Shown: positions 44,625-54,715, counted from the first letter of the stretch. The stretch is 64,000 nt of DNA from Rhizobium rhizoryzae (GCF_011046895.1 NZ_CP049249.1:248001-312000), one strand, 5' to 3'. Notes: generated by a model not told the origin, from the letters alone. Numbers and translations: made by a program.

Positions 44625-45878
44625 TCAAGCTGCGTAGCGGGACGCCGCGAGATCCTTGGTCTCGATCTCAGGTGTACGGCCACTGACGATGTCGGCCAGA
44701 ACTTTCGCAGAGCCGCAGCTCATGGTCCAGCCCAGCGTGCCATGGCCCGTGTTGAGATAGAGGTTACGCACCTTGGTCGCACCAATGACTGGCGTACCAT
44801 CGGGTGTCATCGGGCGCAGACCTGACCAGAAGCTCGCCTTCGAAACGTCGCCGCCAGGGAACAGATCCGTCACCGAATGTTCCAGCGTGCGACGACGGGC
44901 ATGGCCGAGATCATTCGTATAGCCTGAGATTTCCGCCATGCCGCCGACGCGGATGCGGTCGCCAAGCCGAGTGATGGCGATCTTGTAGGTTTCGTCCATC
45001 ACGGTCGATTCCGGTGCACGACTTTCATTCACGATCGGGATCGTCAAGGAATAGCCCTTTACCGGATAAACGGGCAGGCGAATGCCATGCGGGTTTACCA
45101 GCAGTGGCGAATAGCTGCCGAGCGCGACCACAACGGCATCGGAGGATACTAGGCCGCGATCCGTCATCACGCCTTTGACTTCGCCGCCCTGCACGTCAAG
45201 CGCCTTGATGTTCACGCCCCATTCGAAGCGGACGCCCATGGATGTGGCCTTGTCCGATAGGATGTTGGTGAATTTGAAGCAGTCGCCCGTCTCATCCTTT
45301 GGTGTCAGCAGACCGCCAACAATCTTTTCGCGCACATGGGCAAGTGCAGGCTCGACGCGGATGCAGCCTGCCGGATCCAGAACCTCGAACGGAATGCCAT
45401 CCGCTGCCAGCGCCTTCACATCCTTGGCGGAGGCATCGAGTTGGGCTTGCGTGCGGAAAAGCTGCAGCGTGCCCTGCATGCGCTGGTCGTAATCGACATT
45501 GGTTTCAGCACGAACTTCTGCGAGCGCCAGCCGCGCATAATCAGCAAGGCGCAGCATGCGGCTCTTGTTCAGCGCATAGCGTTCCGAGGTGCAGTTGCGC
45601 AGCATCTGCAGCATCCACGAAAGCATCGCCATATCGAGCTTGGGGCGAAGGATGAGCGGCGCATGCTCCATGAAAATCCACTTCAGCGCCTTCTGCGGAA
45701 TGCCGGGTGCAGCCCAGGGAGAGCAATAGCCGAAGGATACTTCGCCGGCATTTGCAAAGCTGGTTTCCAGCGCCGGACCGGGTTGACGGTCGAGCACGGT
45801 AACTTCATGACCGGCTTTGGCGAGATAATAGGCCGATGTGACGCCGATGACGCCCGCGCCAAGAATGGTGACCTTCAT
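44625..45878 (-). CDS. dadA: D-amino-acid dehydrogenase DadA
   Basis: 417 residues. The N-terminal FAD site is [21 protein letters not shown] (GxGxxG), and DadA hallmarks follow: [28 protein letters not shown], and near the end [15 protein letters not shown] and [17 protein letters not shown]. It oxidises D-alanine to pyruvate and ammonia at the inner membrane, passing electrons to quinone. It follows the alanine racemase gene by 27 bases, making the classical L-alanine catabolic pair. The GNAT gene follows by 11 bases. Confidence 0.93.
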   Translation of the reverse strand: MKVTILGAGVIGVTSAYYLAKAGHEVTVLDRQPGPALETSFANAGEVSFGYCSPWAAPGIPQKALKWIFMEHAPLILRPKLDMAMLSWMLQMLRNCTSERYALNKSRMLRLADYARLALAEVRAETNVDYDQRMQGTLQLFRTQAQLDASAKDVKALAADGIPFEVLDPAGCIRVEPALAHVREKIVGGLLTPKDETGDCFKFTNILSDKATSMGVRFEWGVNIKALDVQGGEVKGVMTDRGLVSSDAVVVALGSYSPLLVNPHGIRLPVYPVKGYSLTIPIVNESRAPESTVMDETYKIAITRLGDRIRVGGMAEISGYTNDLGHARRRTLEHSVTDLFPGGDVSKASFWSGLRPMTPDGTPVIGATKVRNLYLNTGHGTLGWTMSCGSAKVLADIVSGRTPEIETKDLAASRYAA

Positions 45879-45905
45879 GATATTCCCCGTCTGCTGGTCT
45901 TTGAA

Positions 45906-47024
45906 TTAGATATATTGTCTGTAGTAGCGGTTGCCGATGGAGGTCAAAATCTCCCAGGAGATTGTGCCTGCCTGCTCGGCAACGTCTTCGAGTGTCTGAC
46001 TGTCGCCGATGAACTCCACCCGGCTGCCCAGCCTGAGCGCGCCTTCAGGTAGATCCGAAACGTCTATGATCGTGCTGTCCATGGAAACGCGCCCGACCAT
46101 CGGAAGCCGCACGCCCTGATAGACGAATGCGCCCTTGCTGCTGAGCGAGCGCAGGATACCATCGGCATAGCCGAGCGAAACCGTTGCAAGGCGACGCTCC
46201 TCTTGTGCAATGTAGGTTGCGGAATACCCAACTGCTGTTCCTGCCGGAATAGTCCGTGTCTGGACCACGGCACCCTCGATCCTCACAACCGGCTCCATCG
46301 GCTGCTCCAGCATATCCGTGGGGCGTCCACCATAAAGCGCGATACCGGGTCGAACCATCGCGCCACGAAACTTCTCGCCCAGGAATGAGCCGCCGGAATT
46401 GCCGAAGGAAACCGGTATGCCGGGGAAAATGTCGGCGATACGCCCCATTTGCTCTGCCTGCAGACCATTATGAACATCGTCCGCCTCGTCGGCGCAAGCC
46501 AGATGGCTCATGATGTAGCGCACGTCGATGTTTTCCAGAAGCTGCGCATCTGCCGCCAATGCTTCGGCTTCTTCAACGGACATGCCAAGGCGCGACATGC
46601 CGGTGTCAAACTGCAACAATGCGGGAAGTCTGCGGCCGCTCAGCGTCGCGGCGGCGCGCCAGCGGGCGACCTGTTCCAGCGAATTCAGCACCGGGATGAT
46701 GCCGCGAAGAGCGCAGTCCGTTTCGGAGCCCGGCTGAAGCCCGTTCAGCACATAAATTGCGGCATCCTTGGACAGAACAGGGCGAAGCGCCACTGCCTCA
46801 CCATATTGCGCAACGAAGAAGTCGCGGCAGCCTTCCTGATAGAGCGCGCTCGAAACTTTCTCTGCACCGAGGCCGTAGGCGTCAGCTTTCACCACAGCCG
46901 CAGCACGCGCAGGCGAAACAGTGGAAACGATCCGTCTGTAATTTCTCTTCAGCGCCGACAGATCGACCGAGAGATAGCCGGGAGCGCCGGTTTTTTGCCA
47001 TTCCGTGGATGAGACCATGTCCAT
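45906..47024 (-). CDS. alr: Alanine racemase (catabolic, DadX-type context)
   Basis: 372 residues. The PLP-binding lysine lies in AAVVKADAYGLG (Lys46). The N-terminal TIM-barrel also shows LQFDTGMSRLG and SFGNSGGSFLG, and the C-terminal beta domain holds VGYSATYIAQ and the catalytic-Tyr region. It interconverts L- and D-alanine. Being first in the alr-dadA operon and divergent from an Lrp-type regulator, it looks like the inducible catabolic enzyme rather than the cell-wall one. An ATG two codons downstream (47018) is an alternative start. Confidence 0.92.
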   Translation of the reverse strand: MDMVSSTEWQKTGAPGYLSVDLSALKRNYRRIVSTVSPARAAAVVKADAYGLGAEKVSSALYQEGCRDFFVAQYGEAVALRPVLSKDAAIYVLNGLQPGSETDCALRGIIPVLNSLEQVARWRAAATLSGRRLPALLQFDTGMSRLGMSVEEAEALAADAQLLENIDVRYIMSHLACADEADDVHNGLQAEQMGRIADIFPGIPVSFGNSGGSFLGEKFRGAMVRPGIALYGGRPTDMLEQPMEPVVRIEGAVVQTRTIPAGTAVGYSATYIAQEERRLATVSLGYADGILRSLSSKGAFVYQGVRLPMVGRVSMDSTIIDVSDLPEGALRLGSRVEFIGDSQTLEDVAEQAGTISWEILTSIGNRYYRQYI

Positions 47025-47112
47025 CGCTTCTGCGCTCCTCCTGATCTAATGCACCAGATGATAATGCTTCGATCGTGCATGTTGCGCGCGATTATTGCTT
47101 GCTTCTTGCGTT

Positions 47113-47129
47113 TGTGATCAAATCAATCA
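47113..47129. promoter_or_regulatory. GTGAT-N7-ATCAC inverted repeat between alr and the Lrp-type gene
   Basis: GTGAT (47113-47117) and ATCAC (47125-47129) face each other in an AT-rich stretch of the 136-base divergent region, and the symmetry continues imperfectly outward (TTT and AAA). It lies 32-48 bases before the regulator ATG. Lrp/AsnC proteins often bind such degenerate AT-rich palindromes, so this is a candidate site for autoregulation and for alr-dadA control. Confidence 0.4.
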
Positions 47130-47160
47130 CGAAATCAGCGCTTTTATAGTGGATTCATGA

Positions 47161-47625
47161 ATGAGCCAGTCACTCGATGTCATTGATCGCAATATCATAC
47201 GTCTGCTGCGGCTGGATGCTCGCATGAGCAGCGCCAAAATGGCGGAGTCTGTTGGGCTCTCGCCCTCTGCCTGTCTGCGCCGGATCAAGCTTCTTGAGGA
47301 GAACGGAATCATCCGGGGTTATACGGCGCTGATCGGTTCCGGCGAGGAAGGCAGCACCATCGCGGTCATGATCAACATCACGCTGGATCGCCAGACGGAA
47401 GACTTTTTGAACCGCTTTGAGGATGCCGTTCGCAAGCATCCCGAGATCCGTGAATGCTATCTGATGACGGGCGATTGGGATTACTTCCTGCGTGTGGAGG
47501 TGGAAAGTCCGCGCGAGTTCGAGACCATTCACACGGATATTCTCTCGAAGCTGCCGGGCGTCACGCGCATCCATTCGAGCTTCTCCATCCGCAACGCCTT
47601 AACTGCGCGCGGGCGACGGCGCTAG
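47161..47625 (+). CDS. Lrp/AsnC-family regulator of the alr-dadA operon
   Basis: 154 residues. The N-terminal helix-turn-helix reads LDARMSSAKMAESVGLSPSA, and a C-terminal RAM (ligand-binding) domain ends in HSSFSIRNALT. Divergent placement next to alr-dadA is the standard arrangement for the alanine-responsive activator (DadR-like) in alpha- and gammaproteobacteria. The ATG at 47161 is four bases after another ATG that is out of frame. It converges with cutC, six bases after its stop. Confidence 0.9.
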   Translation: MSQSLDVIDRNIIRLLRLDARMSSAKMAESVGLSPSACLRRIKLLEENGIIRGYTALIGSGEEGSTIAVMINITLDRQTEDFLNRFEDAVRKHPEIRECYLMTGDWDYFLRVEVESPREFETIHTDILSKLPGVTRIHSSFSIRNALTARGRRR

Positions 47626-47631
47626 CCCGAA

Positions 47632-48396
47632 TCAACTGGAAGCCAAGCGTGCTTCTACCTGCGAATAGAGGATCTGCTTCAGCTGACGAACGGTCGAGGC
47701 GTCTGTTCTCAGCATTTCGCGTGAAGCGAAACTCAGCTCAACCAGTTGCGCGTCGCCTTCGGTGAACCGAACGGAGCAGGAGGCGTGCAGCTCCGTGGCC
47801 CGCAGGCGCTTCAGAAGCTCGGCAGCATTCTGAGGCCGCACACCGGAGCCGGGCATGATGATGATGCGATCTTGAGCCTGATTGATGAGCTGCTCCAGCA
47901 TCTCCATTCCTTCGTGCGCAGTTGGCTTTCCGCCGGATGTCAGGATTCGCGAGAAGCCGAGGTCGATTGCATCCTCCAGCGCTGCCGCCTTGTCATTCAC
48001 CATGTCGAATGCACGATGGAGGGTCAGGTCCAGGCCTTTTGCATCGCTACAGAGCCATTTCAGGGTCTCGATATCCAGCGTCCCGTCGGGCCGGTTTGCC
48101 CCCAGAACGACGCCTTTGAGATTGGCGGCCCGGGCTGCATCAATGTCGGCCCGCATGATATCGACCTCTTCGTTCGAGAACACGAAGCTGCCTGCGCGCG
48201 GCCGGATCATGGCCGTCACCGGCACGGTCTGCTTACCCGCAAGTTCCATAAGTCCGAAGGAGGGCGTCAACCCGCCAACGGACAGGGCGGAACAGAGTTC
48301 GATGCGGTCGGCACCACCTTCGATGGCAGCAAAGAGCCCTTCTGCATTGTCGACGCAGATTTCCAGAACGGGCTTTGATGGCTGGATGCCGATCAT
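47632..48396 (-). CDS. cutC: CutC-family protein
   Basis: 254 residues, a TIM-barrel protein. Typical motifs are LEICVDNAEGLFAAIEGGAD, RIELCSALSVGGLTPS, MIRPRAGSFVFSNEE and LTSGGKPTAHEG. The family is named for copper homeostasis in E. coli, but that role is doubtful, and in sugar or peptidoglycan contexts it is more likely an enzyme of unknown reaction. It is the last gene of the seven-gene minus operon, and its ATG overlaps the MFS stop by four bases. Confidence 0.9.
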   Translation of the reverse strand: MIGIQPSKPVLEICVDNAEGLFAAIEGGADRIELCSALSVGGLTPSFGLMELAGKQTVPVTAMIRPRAGSFVFSNEEVDIMRADIDAARAANLKGVVLGANRPDGTLDIETLKWLCSDAKGLDLTLHRAFDMVNDKAAALEDAIDLGFSRILTSGGKPTAHEGMEMLEQLINQAQDRIIIMPGSGVRPQNAAELLKRLRATELHASCSVRFTEGDAQLVELSFASREMLRTDASTVRQLKQILYSQVEARLASS

Positions 48397-49604
48397 GATG
48401 TCTTCCTTGTTTTGCCGCTTTCCAGAACAAAAAGGAGGATGATGCCGAAGCTGCCGACAATAGCCCCGAGGATGGAGGCGAATGAGTAGTCCCCGATCCG
48501 CGTGCCAATTGCGAAGATCCCCGCACTGAGACCGGCGCTGAGGAATATGTTCACCGCAATCAGCGAGCTTCCGAGGCCAGGTCTATCGCTAATCAGATCC
48601 TGCAAATAGGTGATGGGAAGGCTGATGATCGCCGCTGCAGCGATTCCGCTGATCACGGTCTGGGCATAAACGTGCCATCGCTCGGTCGCAAGTCCCTGAA
48701 GCACGAGATAGAGCGCATAAAGACCGGCTCCCAGCGCAAGTGCCCGTACCGGTTTCATCCAGGTTTCGGCCTTGCCCCAGAAGAGGATGAAGACGATTTC
48801 CAGAGCGGCAACGATGCCGACGATGATGCCAAGATCGGCGACCGTGCCGCCTGCCTTGCCCGTGACGATAAGCGGACGGACGGCATCGTTGATATGAAGC
48901 ATCGAACAGATCAGCGCGATTGCCAGAACCCGCATGGCGACACGAGGATCCAGCACCTCTCCCACTGAGGCCAGAAATCGCGAGCGGGCCTCACCGCCTT
49001 CTATTTCAATCTTGGGAGCCGGAGGAAGGAAGAAGGCGCCGAGGATGAAGCAGCAGATCGCCGCCAGTGTCGCAATGAGATAGGCCGGAAGCATGGAACT
49101 GGCGCCTGCCAGCATGACCCCGACAACCCCCGGCATCAGAACCCAGGAGAGCGATATCGTCGCCCTGATTGTAGAGTTAACGCCGATCAGCTGGCTGCTC
49201 GATAGCCGGGCGGAGTTGGCGCGAACATTGGCGAAAATCAGCGAGTTCAATGCCCCGAAGATCGGCAGAAGCAGGAGCTTTGAAACGACAAAGGCCGGAA
49301 CATTGGCAAAAGCATAGACGATGCCGAAGCCAAGGACGCCGAAGAGCGACACGTAGAGAATGGAGGTCCGATAATCGCCCATCCGGTCAGCGAGGATACC
49401 CATCATGACGCTTGCGGAAACGTTGATGATGGCTGCCGCAAACATCAGCGCCGCATAACCGCTATCGCTCAGACCCAGTTCCTGAATGCCGATCAAGGAT
49501 TGATAGGGGGATGTTGCCGCGCCGGTCGTTCCGAAGAAGAAGATGGCAAGGGCAGAGGTCCTGAGGCTTTTGTCTGCCCATGTCGTTTTCAGCGCATTGC
49601 TCAC
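48393..49604 (-). CDS. MFS transporter (sugar-efflux SetA/B-like)
   Basis: 403 residues with about twelve membrane segments and the MFS loop motif MGILADRMGDYRTS between segments 2 and 3. The opening AIFFFGTTGAATSPYQSLIG and the central ANVRANSARLSSSQ loop resemble Set-type sugar transporters. The start is GTG overlapping the M81 gene stop (GTGA). Substrate and direction are unknown; in this operon it may import or export a hexosamine derivative released by the GH20 enzyme. Confidence 0.85.
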   Translation of the reverse strand: MSNALKTTWADKSLRTSALAIFFFGTTGAATSPYQSLIGIQELGLSDSGYAALMFAAAIINVSASVMMGILADRMGDYRTSILYVSLFGVLGFGIVYAFANVPAFVVSKLLLLPIFGALNSLIFANVRANSARLSSSQLIGVNSTIRATISLSWVLMPGVVGVMLAGASSMLPAYLIATLAAICCFILGAFFLPPAPKIEIEGGEARSRFLASVGEVLDPRVAMRVLAIALICSMLHINDAVRPLIVTGKAGGTVADLGIIVGIVAALEIVFILFWGKAETWMKPVRALALGAGLYALYLVLQGLATERWHVYAQTVISGIAAAAIISLPITYLQDLISDRPGLGSSLIAVNIFLSAGLSAGIFAIGTRIGDYSFASILGAIVGSFGIILLFVLESGKTRKTS

Positions 49605-51049
49605 GGTCGATCAATCCACCGGCTTGAATATCTCGCTTCGGCTGCGAACTCGAAATCCTTCTGGAAGGGATAGCACGGCCTCTGGCGACGCTTGTTGGAT
49701 ATGCGCTCGATGTCCTGATTGATCACGCCATCGGTCAGCGCCATGAGGTTGGGGTTCGCGATAGGGGCAAGCTCGGGAGAGAGATAGCCGGATTTGACGA
49801 CCAATAGACGCACCGTTGCCGGATCGATGCCGTGACGCGTAAAGTCCGCGATATTGTGATAGGGGCGGCGGCGAGCGGCCAGGATCACGGTAACTTCCGC
49901 TATCTTCACCACGGCCTGACGCTCGGGTTCGGAGCCGGGATCGTCGAGGCTTACCACCTGAGCGTCCACTTCGACGCTGGGGCTTGCGGGATCGAGCGAG
50001 CCCCCGATCGTGAGCCTCAAAGTAGACCCTGCGCCCGCCTTGAAACAGGCTTCTACTGCGGGCCGATCCGTGATGCCGCCGATGACCGCACCTTCGAAGT
50101 TTCTGGCAAGGAGCGCTTTCAGAACATCTGCGCGGTCACCGACGCCGCCACCGGTCGGATTATCACCGGAATCGGCCAGAATAACCGGTTTCGTTTCTGC
50201 TTTTTCCGCCAGTTCAAGCACCTCTTCCAGAGGCGCCGTGAAAGGGCCGAACTGAAAATCCTGCCGTGCTTGCCAATAGGATTGCGCGATGCTTTCGGCA
50301 GCTGCCTTGGCGGCTGCCTTGTCTGTGGCGGTCACCACCGCGCAGGCTGTCCCGCGCGGTTCGTCGGCCCATACATAGCCGACCATAAGATTGGCATCCC
50401 AGATGCCCTCAGCGGCGTCATGATCAGGTAGCTTGGCGTAGAGGCTCTTGGCCGGTTCATCTTCCGTTGATGTCCGCTCGCCGGGCAGCAAAACTGGAAC
50501 GGGTGCCCAGGCAATACCCGGTTTTTCTCCTGTGGTCAGAGTGCGGATCAGCATCGACCAGGCGCGGACCATTGTCTCCCGAACGTCGATATGCGGTGCT
50601 GTCCTGTAACCGGCAAAGATATCGAGCTGATCGATGATCTTCTGGGTCACGTTGCCGTGCAGGTCGTAGCTGGCAGCAATCGGCATGTCCGGCCCAACCA
50701 CGGCGCGTGCTGCTGAAATCCAGTCGCCTTCTGCATCATCCATTCCATCCACATTCATGGCTCCATGCATGGCCAGATAGAGACCATCCAGCGGAAGGCT
50801 GGCTTTCAGTAATTCAAGAAACTCCGCCTTGAATGCCTCATAGGTATGGCGAGCCACCGGGCCGCCGGGCACTGCGCGAGCATGCAGAAGCGGCAGGTGA
50901 TCGACATCATCCGCATTAAGAAAATTGAAATAGTCTGCGTTCAGAAGCTCCCTGCCACGCAGCACGCGAAAATCCTCCGGCTGCATGAAGACGGGTGAGG
51001 AGGTGGAGCATTCGGTATGAATGCCGCCGACGGCAATACGAAGGGTCAT
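49601..51049 (-). CDS. M81-family (MlrC-like) metallopeptidase, copy 1
   Basis: 482 residues. MlrC-family hallmarks: RIAVGGIHTECSTSSPVFM at the N-terminus, YLAMHGAMNVDGMDDAEGDW, ASYDLHGNVT and DSGDNPTGGGVGDRADVL. MlrC is known from microcystin degradation as a peptidase acting on the linearised product, but most members have no assigned substrate. It is encoded 13 bases after the GH20 gene and overlaps the MFS gene. A second, diverged copy lies at 55739-57208 in the divergent operon. Confidence 0.88.
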   Translation of the reverse strand: MTLRIAVGGIHTECSTSSPVFMQPEDFRVLRGRELLNADYFNFLNADDVDHLPLLHARAVPGGPVARHTYEAFKAEFLELLKASLPLDGLYLAMHGAMNVDGMDDAEGDWISAARAVVGPDMPIAASYDLHGNVTQKIIDQLDIFAGYRTAPHIDVRETMVRAWSMLIRTLTTGEKPGIAWAPVPVLLPGERTSTEDEPAKSLYAKLPDHDAAEGIWDANLMVGYVWADEPRGTACAVVTATDKAAAKAAAESIAQSYWQARQDFQFGPFTAPLEEVLELAEKAETKPVILADSGDNPTGGGVGDRADVLKALLARNFEGAVIGGITDRPAVEACFKAGAGSTLRLTIGGSLDPASPSVEVDAQVVSLDDPGSEPERQAVVKIAEVTVILAARRRPYHNIADFTRHGIDPATVRLLVVKSGYLSPELAPIANPNLMALTDGVINQDIERISNKRRQRPCYPFQKDFEFAAEARYSSRWIDRP

Positions 51050-51062
51050 CTCGTTTACGTCC

Positions 51063-52988
51063 TCACAGCTTCGGCATGAGCGGGCTTATCGCAGCAAAGC
51101 GAAGCCAGTTCTTGCTGTCTTTCGGCGTCCAGGCCGCTTCCGCGATTGCCCCGAGGCGTGGGAAAACCAGATGGTTGAAGTAGTCGCGATTGAGGAAATG
51201 CTCCGACCAGATGCAGGCCTGTACGCCGCGCATGCGAGACGATAGTTCTGCCGGAAACTCGCCAACCGCTTCATAGGTGTAGGTGTGTTTTGGAGGCACG
51301 GTGCCTGCCCAGCTTGCCCCTGGTTCCTGGAAGGCTTCGTCCTGCACCATATCGAGGTAATAGGCCTGCCCGGGTGTCATCACCACGTCATAACCCTGAC
51401 GGGCCAGTTCGACGCCGACCTCCGGCTTCTGCCACGCCATAAGCAGCGTACCCTCCGGGTCAACACCGCCACCGTGGGATACCTCATCCCATCCGGCGAG
51501 TCGCCTGCCGCGCTCGGACAGCATGCCCTGAATGCGTTTCATGAAATGGCTCTGGAGCCCGAAGGTGCCTTCAATGCCTTGTTCATTCATCAGCTTTCTG
51601 GCGAGCGGTGACGCCATCCAGGTATTGGCCGCCACTTCATCCCCACCGATGTGAATGAGCTTGGAGGGGAATAGCTCCACCATCTCATCGAAGACCTTGC
51701 CGAGAAAATCGTAAGTCAGTTCGATTGCCGGATTGAGCGCATTGTTCGGATAGCCCTGCACTGAACGATAACTGTCGGGGGCTTCCTGTCCGTCAACCAG
51801 TTCCGGCAAGGCCACAAGCGTCGCGGTACTATGGCCGGGAATATCGATTTCCGGCACAACCTCGACATTAAGACTTGCGGCATGAGCGACAATCGCTTTC
51901 ACGTCGGCCTGGGAATAGAAGCCACCCACCGGCTCTGCACCATTGCCCAGCTGCGGCAGCATCGGCTCGTCCGGTCCGCGCAATACGCCAAGTGTTGTCA
52001 GTTGCGGATAGGCCTTGATCTCCAGCCGCCATGCTTCGTCATCCGTCAGGTGCCAATGGAAGATGTTGAGGCGCATCCAGGCCAGTATGTCGATCAACCG
52101 GGTCACATCGGCAACCGGGTAGAACTGGCGGGACACATCCAGATGGCAGCCGCGCCAGCCATAGCGCGGCGCATCCTCGATGATGCCGGATCCCGGGAAG
52201 CGGAAGGTTTCCGGCTCGGTCCGCGCGCCATGTAGCAGATGGGCGAGGGCGGTCAGACCATATTGGCATCCGCTATCGGCAGAAAATGCCAAGGTGATCT
52301 CATCATCGAAGCTGAGGCGATAGGCTTCCGGCGCAAGGTTCGTGTCTTCTTCGAAATGAATGGCCTTGCCTTCATGGACAGGCGTCAAAGCGAAGGGCTG
52401 ATGTCCCACCTGAAACAGTCGACGGTATAGTGACCCCAGGCGTAGCATTGCCTGTTTATGGGCCACCGCTGTGCCCTCCGCCGGATAGAGCGCGACTGGC
52501 ACCACGGACGCTGCGGACAGTTCACAGAACGCTGGCCACGGCAGCATCGAGAATGGCTGGGTAACTTCGCCTTTCGGCATGAGAACAGGTGCAGGCTCGG
52601 GCGGACGACCTGCCAGCAGGGTATCGTCAACGCTGACCGGTAGATGCGTTCCGTCGCTCAAGGTCAAATAGGCAGACTTTGCCCCGTCGGTTCGATGGCG
52701 GGCCGGCCGCCAAAGTGGCGCGACCGTGAATTGCCAGCTCTCACCCGGCTGCAGCACCAGACCTTCAGTCGGCGCAAACTGATGAAAGTTGGCATTGCGC
52801 CGCAGAAAGACCGCGTTGTCGCACCGTGGCACTTCCGAATCCTTGATACGGGTGAGCGACGTATAGGCCAGCTTGAAGCCGCTGAGTGGTGCTTCCGATA
52901 GGTTGACGAGATTGAAGACGAAACGACCGCAGGCGTCGCCGTCCACGGGCTCCCAGCTGTTTTCGAGGCGAAAGAGCGGAATGTTCAT
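51063..52988 (-). CDS. GH20-family beta-N-acetylhexosaminidase
   Basis: 641 residues from ATG 52988 (GGGAA site upstream); the frame stays open to 53135, but that part overlaps the SDR gene. The catalytic barrel shows FHWHLTDDEAWRLEIKAYPQ (from about residue 311) and the Asp-Glu pair in IHIGGDEVAANTW (about 447). The N-terminal ~290 residues include a GH20b-type domain and a beta-rich extension. No signal peptide is visible, so it likely cleaves imported N-acetylglucosaminides in the cytoplasm. It belongs to the RpiR operon. Confidence 0.9.
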   Translation of the reverse strand: MNIPLFRLENSWEPVDGDACGRFVFNLVNLSEAPLSGFKLAYTSLTRIKDSEVPRCDNAVFLRRNANFHQFAPTEGLVLQPGESWQFTVAPLWRPARHRTDGAKSAYLTLSDGTHLPVSVDDTLLAGRPPEPAPVLMPKGEVTQPFSMLPWPAFCELSAASVVPVALYPAEGTAVAHKQAMLRLGSLYRRLFQVGHQPFALTPVHEGKAIHFEEDTNLAPEAYRLSFDDEITLAFSADSGCQYGLTALAHLLHGARTEPETFRFPGSGIIEDAPRYGWRGCHLDVSRQFYPVADVTRLIDILAWMRLNIFHWHLTDDEAWRLEIKAYPQLTTLGVLRGPDEPMLPQLGNGAEPVGGFYSQADVKAIVAHAASLNVEVVPEIDIPGHSTATLVALPELVDGQEAPDSYRSVQGYPNNALNPAIELTYDFLGKVFDEMVELFPSKLIHIGGDEVAANTWMASPLARKLMNEQGIEGTFGLQSHFMKRIQGMLSERGRRLAGWDEVSHGGGVDPEGTLLMAWQKPEVGVELARQGYDVVMTPGQAYYLDMVQDEAFQEPGASWAGTVPPKHTYTYEAVGEFPAELSSRMRGVQACIWSEHFLNRDYFNHLVFPRLGAIAEAAWTPKDSKNWLRFAAISPLMPKL

Positions 52989-53056
52989 GATGGTTCCCTT
53001 TCCGGATCGCGTCCGGTTCCGGCTCTTGGCTGGCCGGTTTCTGTGTGCGTGGTGGA

Positions 53057-53833
53057 TCAGTAGTGTTCGGATTGAGAAAAGGTGCGCGCCAATTCGGCCT
53101 GCCCGGCAGTCAGTCCACAATCGACAGGCAGGCATACTCCCGTGATTGCCGCCGCCTGTTCGCTGGAAAGAAAATACACGGCATTGGCGACATCCTGCGC
53201 GGTAGCGATGCGACGCAAGGCGTACCAGCGTTTGGCTTCTTCGAACACTTGCGGATTTGCAGCGGCCCGCGCCTCCCAGGCCTGCGTACGTACGGTTCCC
53301 GGCGCAACAGCATTCGATCGGATGCCGAATTTGCCGTATTCGACCGCGACAAGCTTGGTGAAGTGGATGAGCCCAGCCTTTGCCGCGCTGTAGGCCGGAT
53401 GACCGAAGACCGCCATGCCATTGACCGAGGCGATGTTGACGACCGACCCGCTGGTAGACTTCAGCGCATCTTCGAACGCACGGAACGTGAGAAACGCCGC
53501 CTCAAGATTCAGGCTCGCATCCTGCCGCCAGATGTCTGCAGTCGTATCCTGAAGAGATACGGCGCGTGCGGCGCCAGCATTGTTTATCAGCGTCTTGGTT
53601 GATCCTAGATCGCCGACCCGTTTTGCCAAAAGAGCGACGTCTGCTTCGTTGGTAATATCACAGACAATCGGTACGAAGTTTTCAGAGCCCTCAAGCGTTT
53701 CTTGAGCCACTTCCAGGGCTGCAGCATCAATATCCACAAGAGCGACGAGATCGTGCGCATCCGCCAGTCGATGGGCAATGGCGCGGCCGATATCGCCAGC
53801 GGCGCCTGTCACAACTGCGACGGAGCGGGGCAT
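53057..53833 (-). CDS. SDR-family oxidoreductase
   Basis: 258 residues. The NAD(P) site is VVTGAAGDIGRAIA, the structural NNAG motif is present, and the catalytic Ser/Tyr/Lys set is in NIASVNGM and PAYSAAKAGL. The acidic end of strand 2 (VDIDA) favours NAD. It starts two bases after the regulator stop, so it is tightly coupled. Substrate is unknown; oxidation of a sugar or hydroxy acid from the GH20/M81 pathway is inferred. Confidence 0.9.
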   Translation of the reverse strand: MPRSVAVVTGAAGDIGRAIAHRLADAHDLVALVDIDAAALEVAQETLEGSENFVPIVCDITNEADVALLAKRVGDLGSTKTLINNAGAARAVSLQDTTADIWRQDASLNLEAAFLTFRAFEDALKSTSGSVVNIASVNGMAVFGHPAYSAAKAGLIHFTKLVAVEYGKFGIRSNAVAPGTVRTQAWEARAAANPQVFEEAKRWYALRRIATAQDVANAVYFLSSEQAAAITGVCLPVDCGLTAGQAELARTFSQSEHY

Positions 53834-53835
53834 GG

Positions 53836-54711
53836 CTAATCTCCCAGTATCTGCCGGTCGTCGCCGCCATCGCGGTGCTCGACCAATTGTTGTTTGATGT
53901 GGCGCAGCGTGACTGTGGAAAGCTTGCGGTTTCGGTAGGCCACAAGGCTCGCCAGAATGTCGACGACTGCAAGGAAGGCGAAACGCGTTGAGGTCGGTCG
54001 ATAGATGTTATCGCCCTCGGGCAGGTCTATGCCGATGACCACTTCGGCAGCGTCAGCAACCGGGCTGTCGCTCTGCGTCAGAGCCACCGTGCTGATGCCA
54101 TTGTCCTGAGCAAGCTTGAAGCAACGCACCAGCTCCTGATTTCGACCGGAGAAAGAAGAGCCGATCAGGACATCATTGCTGTGCGCGGCAGCCGTGAACA
54201 TCAATTGCATGTTGTGGTCGCTGCTCGCAGTCACGCGTGAGCCCAGGCGGAACAGGCGGTTCTGGATTTCGCTGGCAATCAGCGATGAATTGCCTCCAGA
54301 TCCGAATGCATAAACCATGTCCGCGCGCGAAAGCCGGTCAGCGGCCTTTTCCAGCATGACAGGATCCAACGTGCGATGGATGAGAAACAGCGCATTTTGC
54401 GCCTTGGTGATCACGTCCTCCGCCACATCGGCGGGCTCCGTGCTTTTGGCTTCCGGGTTCAGATAGCGAATGCCGACAAAGGCAGACTTTGCCAGTCTCA
54501 CCTTGAAATCCGCAAAGCTCTGGCAGCCCAGGCGACGGCAGAAACGCGTGACGGTCGGGGGAGATACTTCCGCTTTTTCAGCAAGCTCGATGATCGAGGC
54601 GTTGACCGCGAAATCGAAATCACCCAGCAAGATGTCGGCGATCCGCTGTTCGGAGGCCGAAAACTGGCTGCGTTCTTCCTGAAGAGTAGCGAAAATATCC
54701 ATTGATTCCAT
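53836..54711 (-). CDS. MurR/RpiR-family transcriptional regulator
   Basis: 291 residues. The N-terminal helix-turn-helix reads IIELAEKAEVSPPTVTRFCR, and the C-terminal SIS domain has VYAFGSGGNSSLIASEIQNR and LIGSSFSGRNQEL, which bind phosphosugars in relatives. It is second in the minus-strand operon, between RidA and the SDR. The divergent promoter region 55103-55211 carries an 11-bp inverted repeat pair that is its most likely operator. The effector is probably a sugar phosphate or amino sugar. Confidence 0.92.
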   Translation of the reverse strand: MESMDIFATLQEERSQFSASEQRIADILLGDFDFAVNASIIELAEKAEVSPPTVTRFCRRLGCQSFADFKVRLAKSAFVGIRYLNPEAKSTEPADVAEDVITKAQNALFLIHRTLDPVMLEKAADRLSRADMVYAFGSGGNSSLIASEIQNRLFRLGSRVTASSDHNMQLMFTAAAHSNDVLIGSSFSGRNQELVRCFKLAQDNGISTVALTQSDSPVADAAEVVIGIDLPEGDNIYRPTSTRFAFLAVVDILASLVAYRNRKLSTVTLRHIKQQLVEHRDGGDDRQILGD

Positions 54712-54715
54712 AGCC

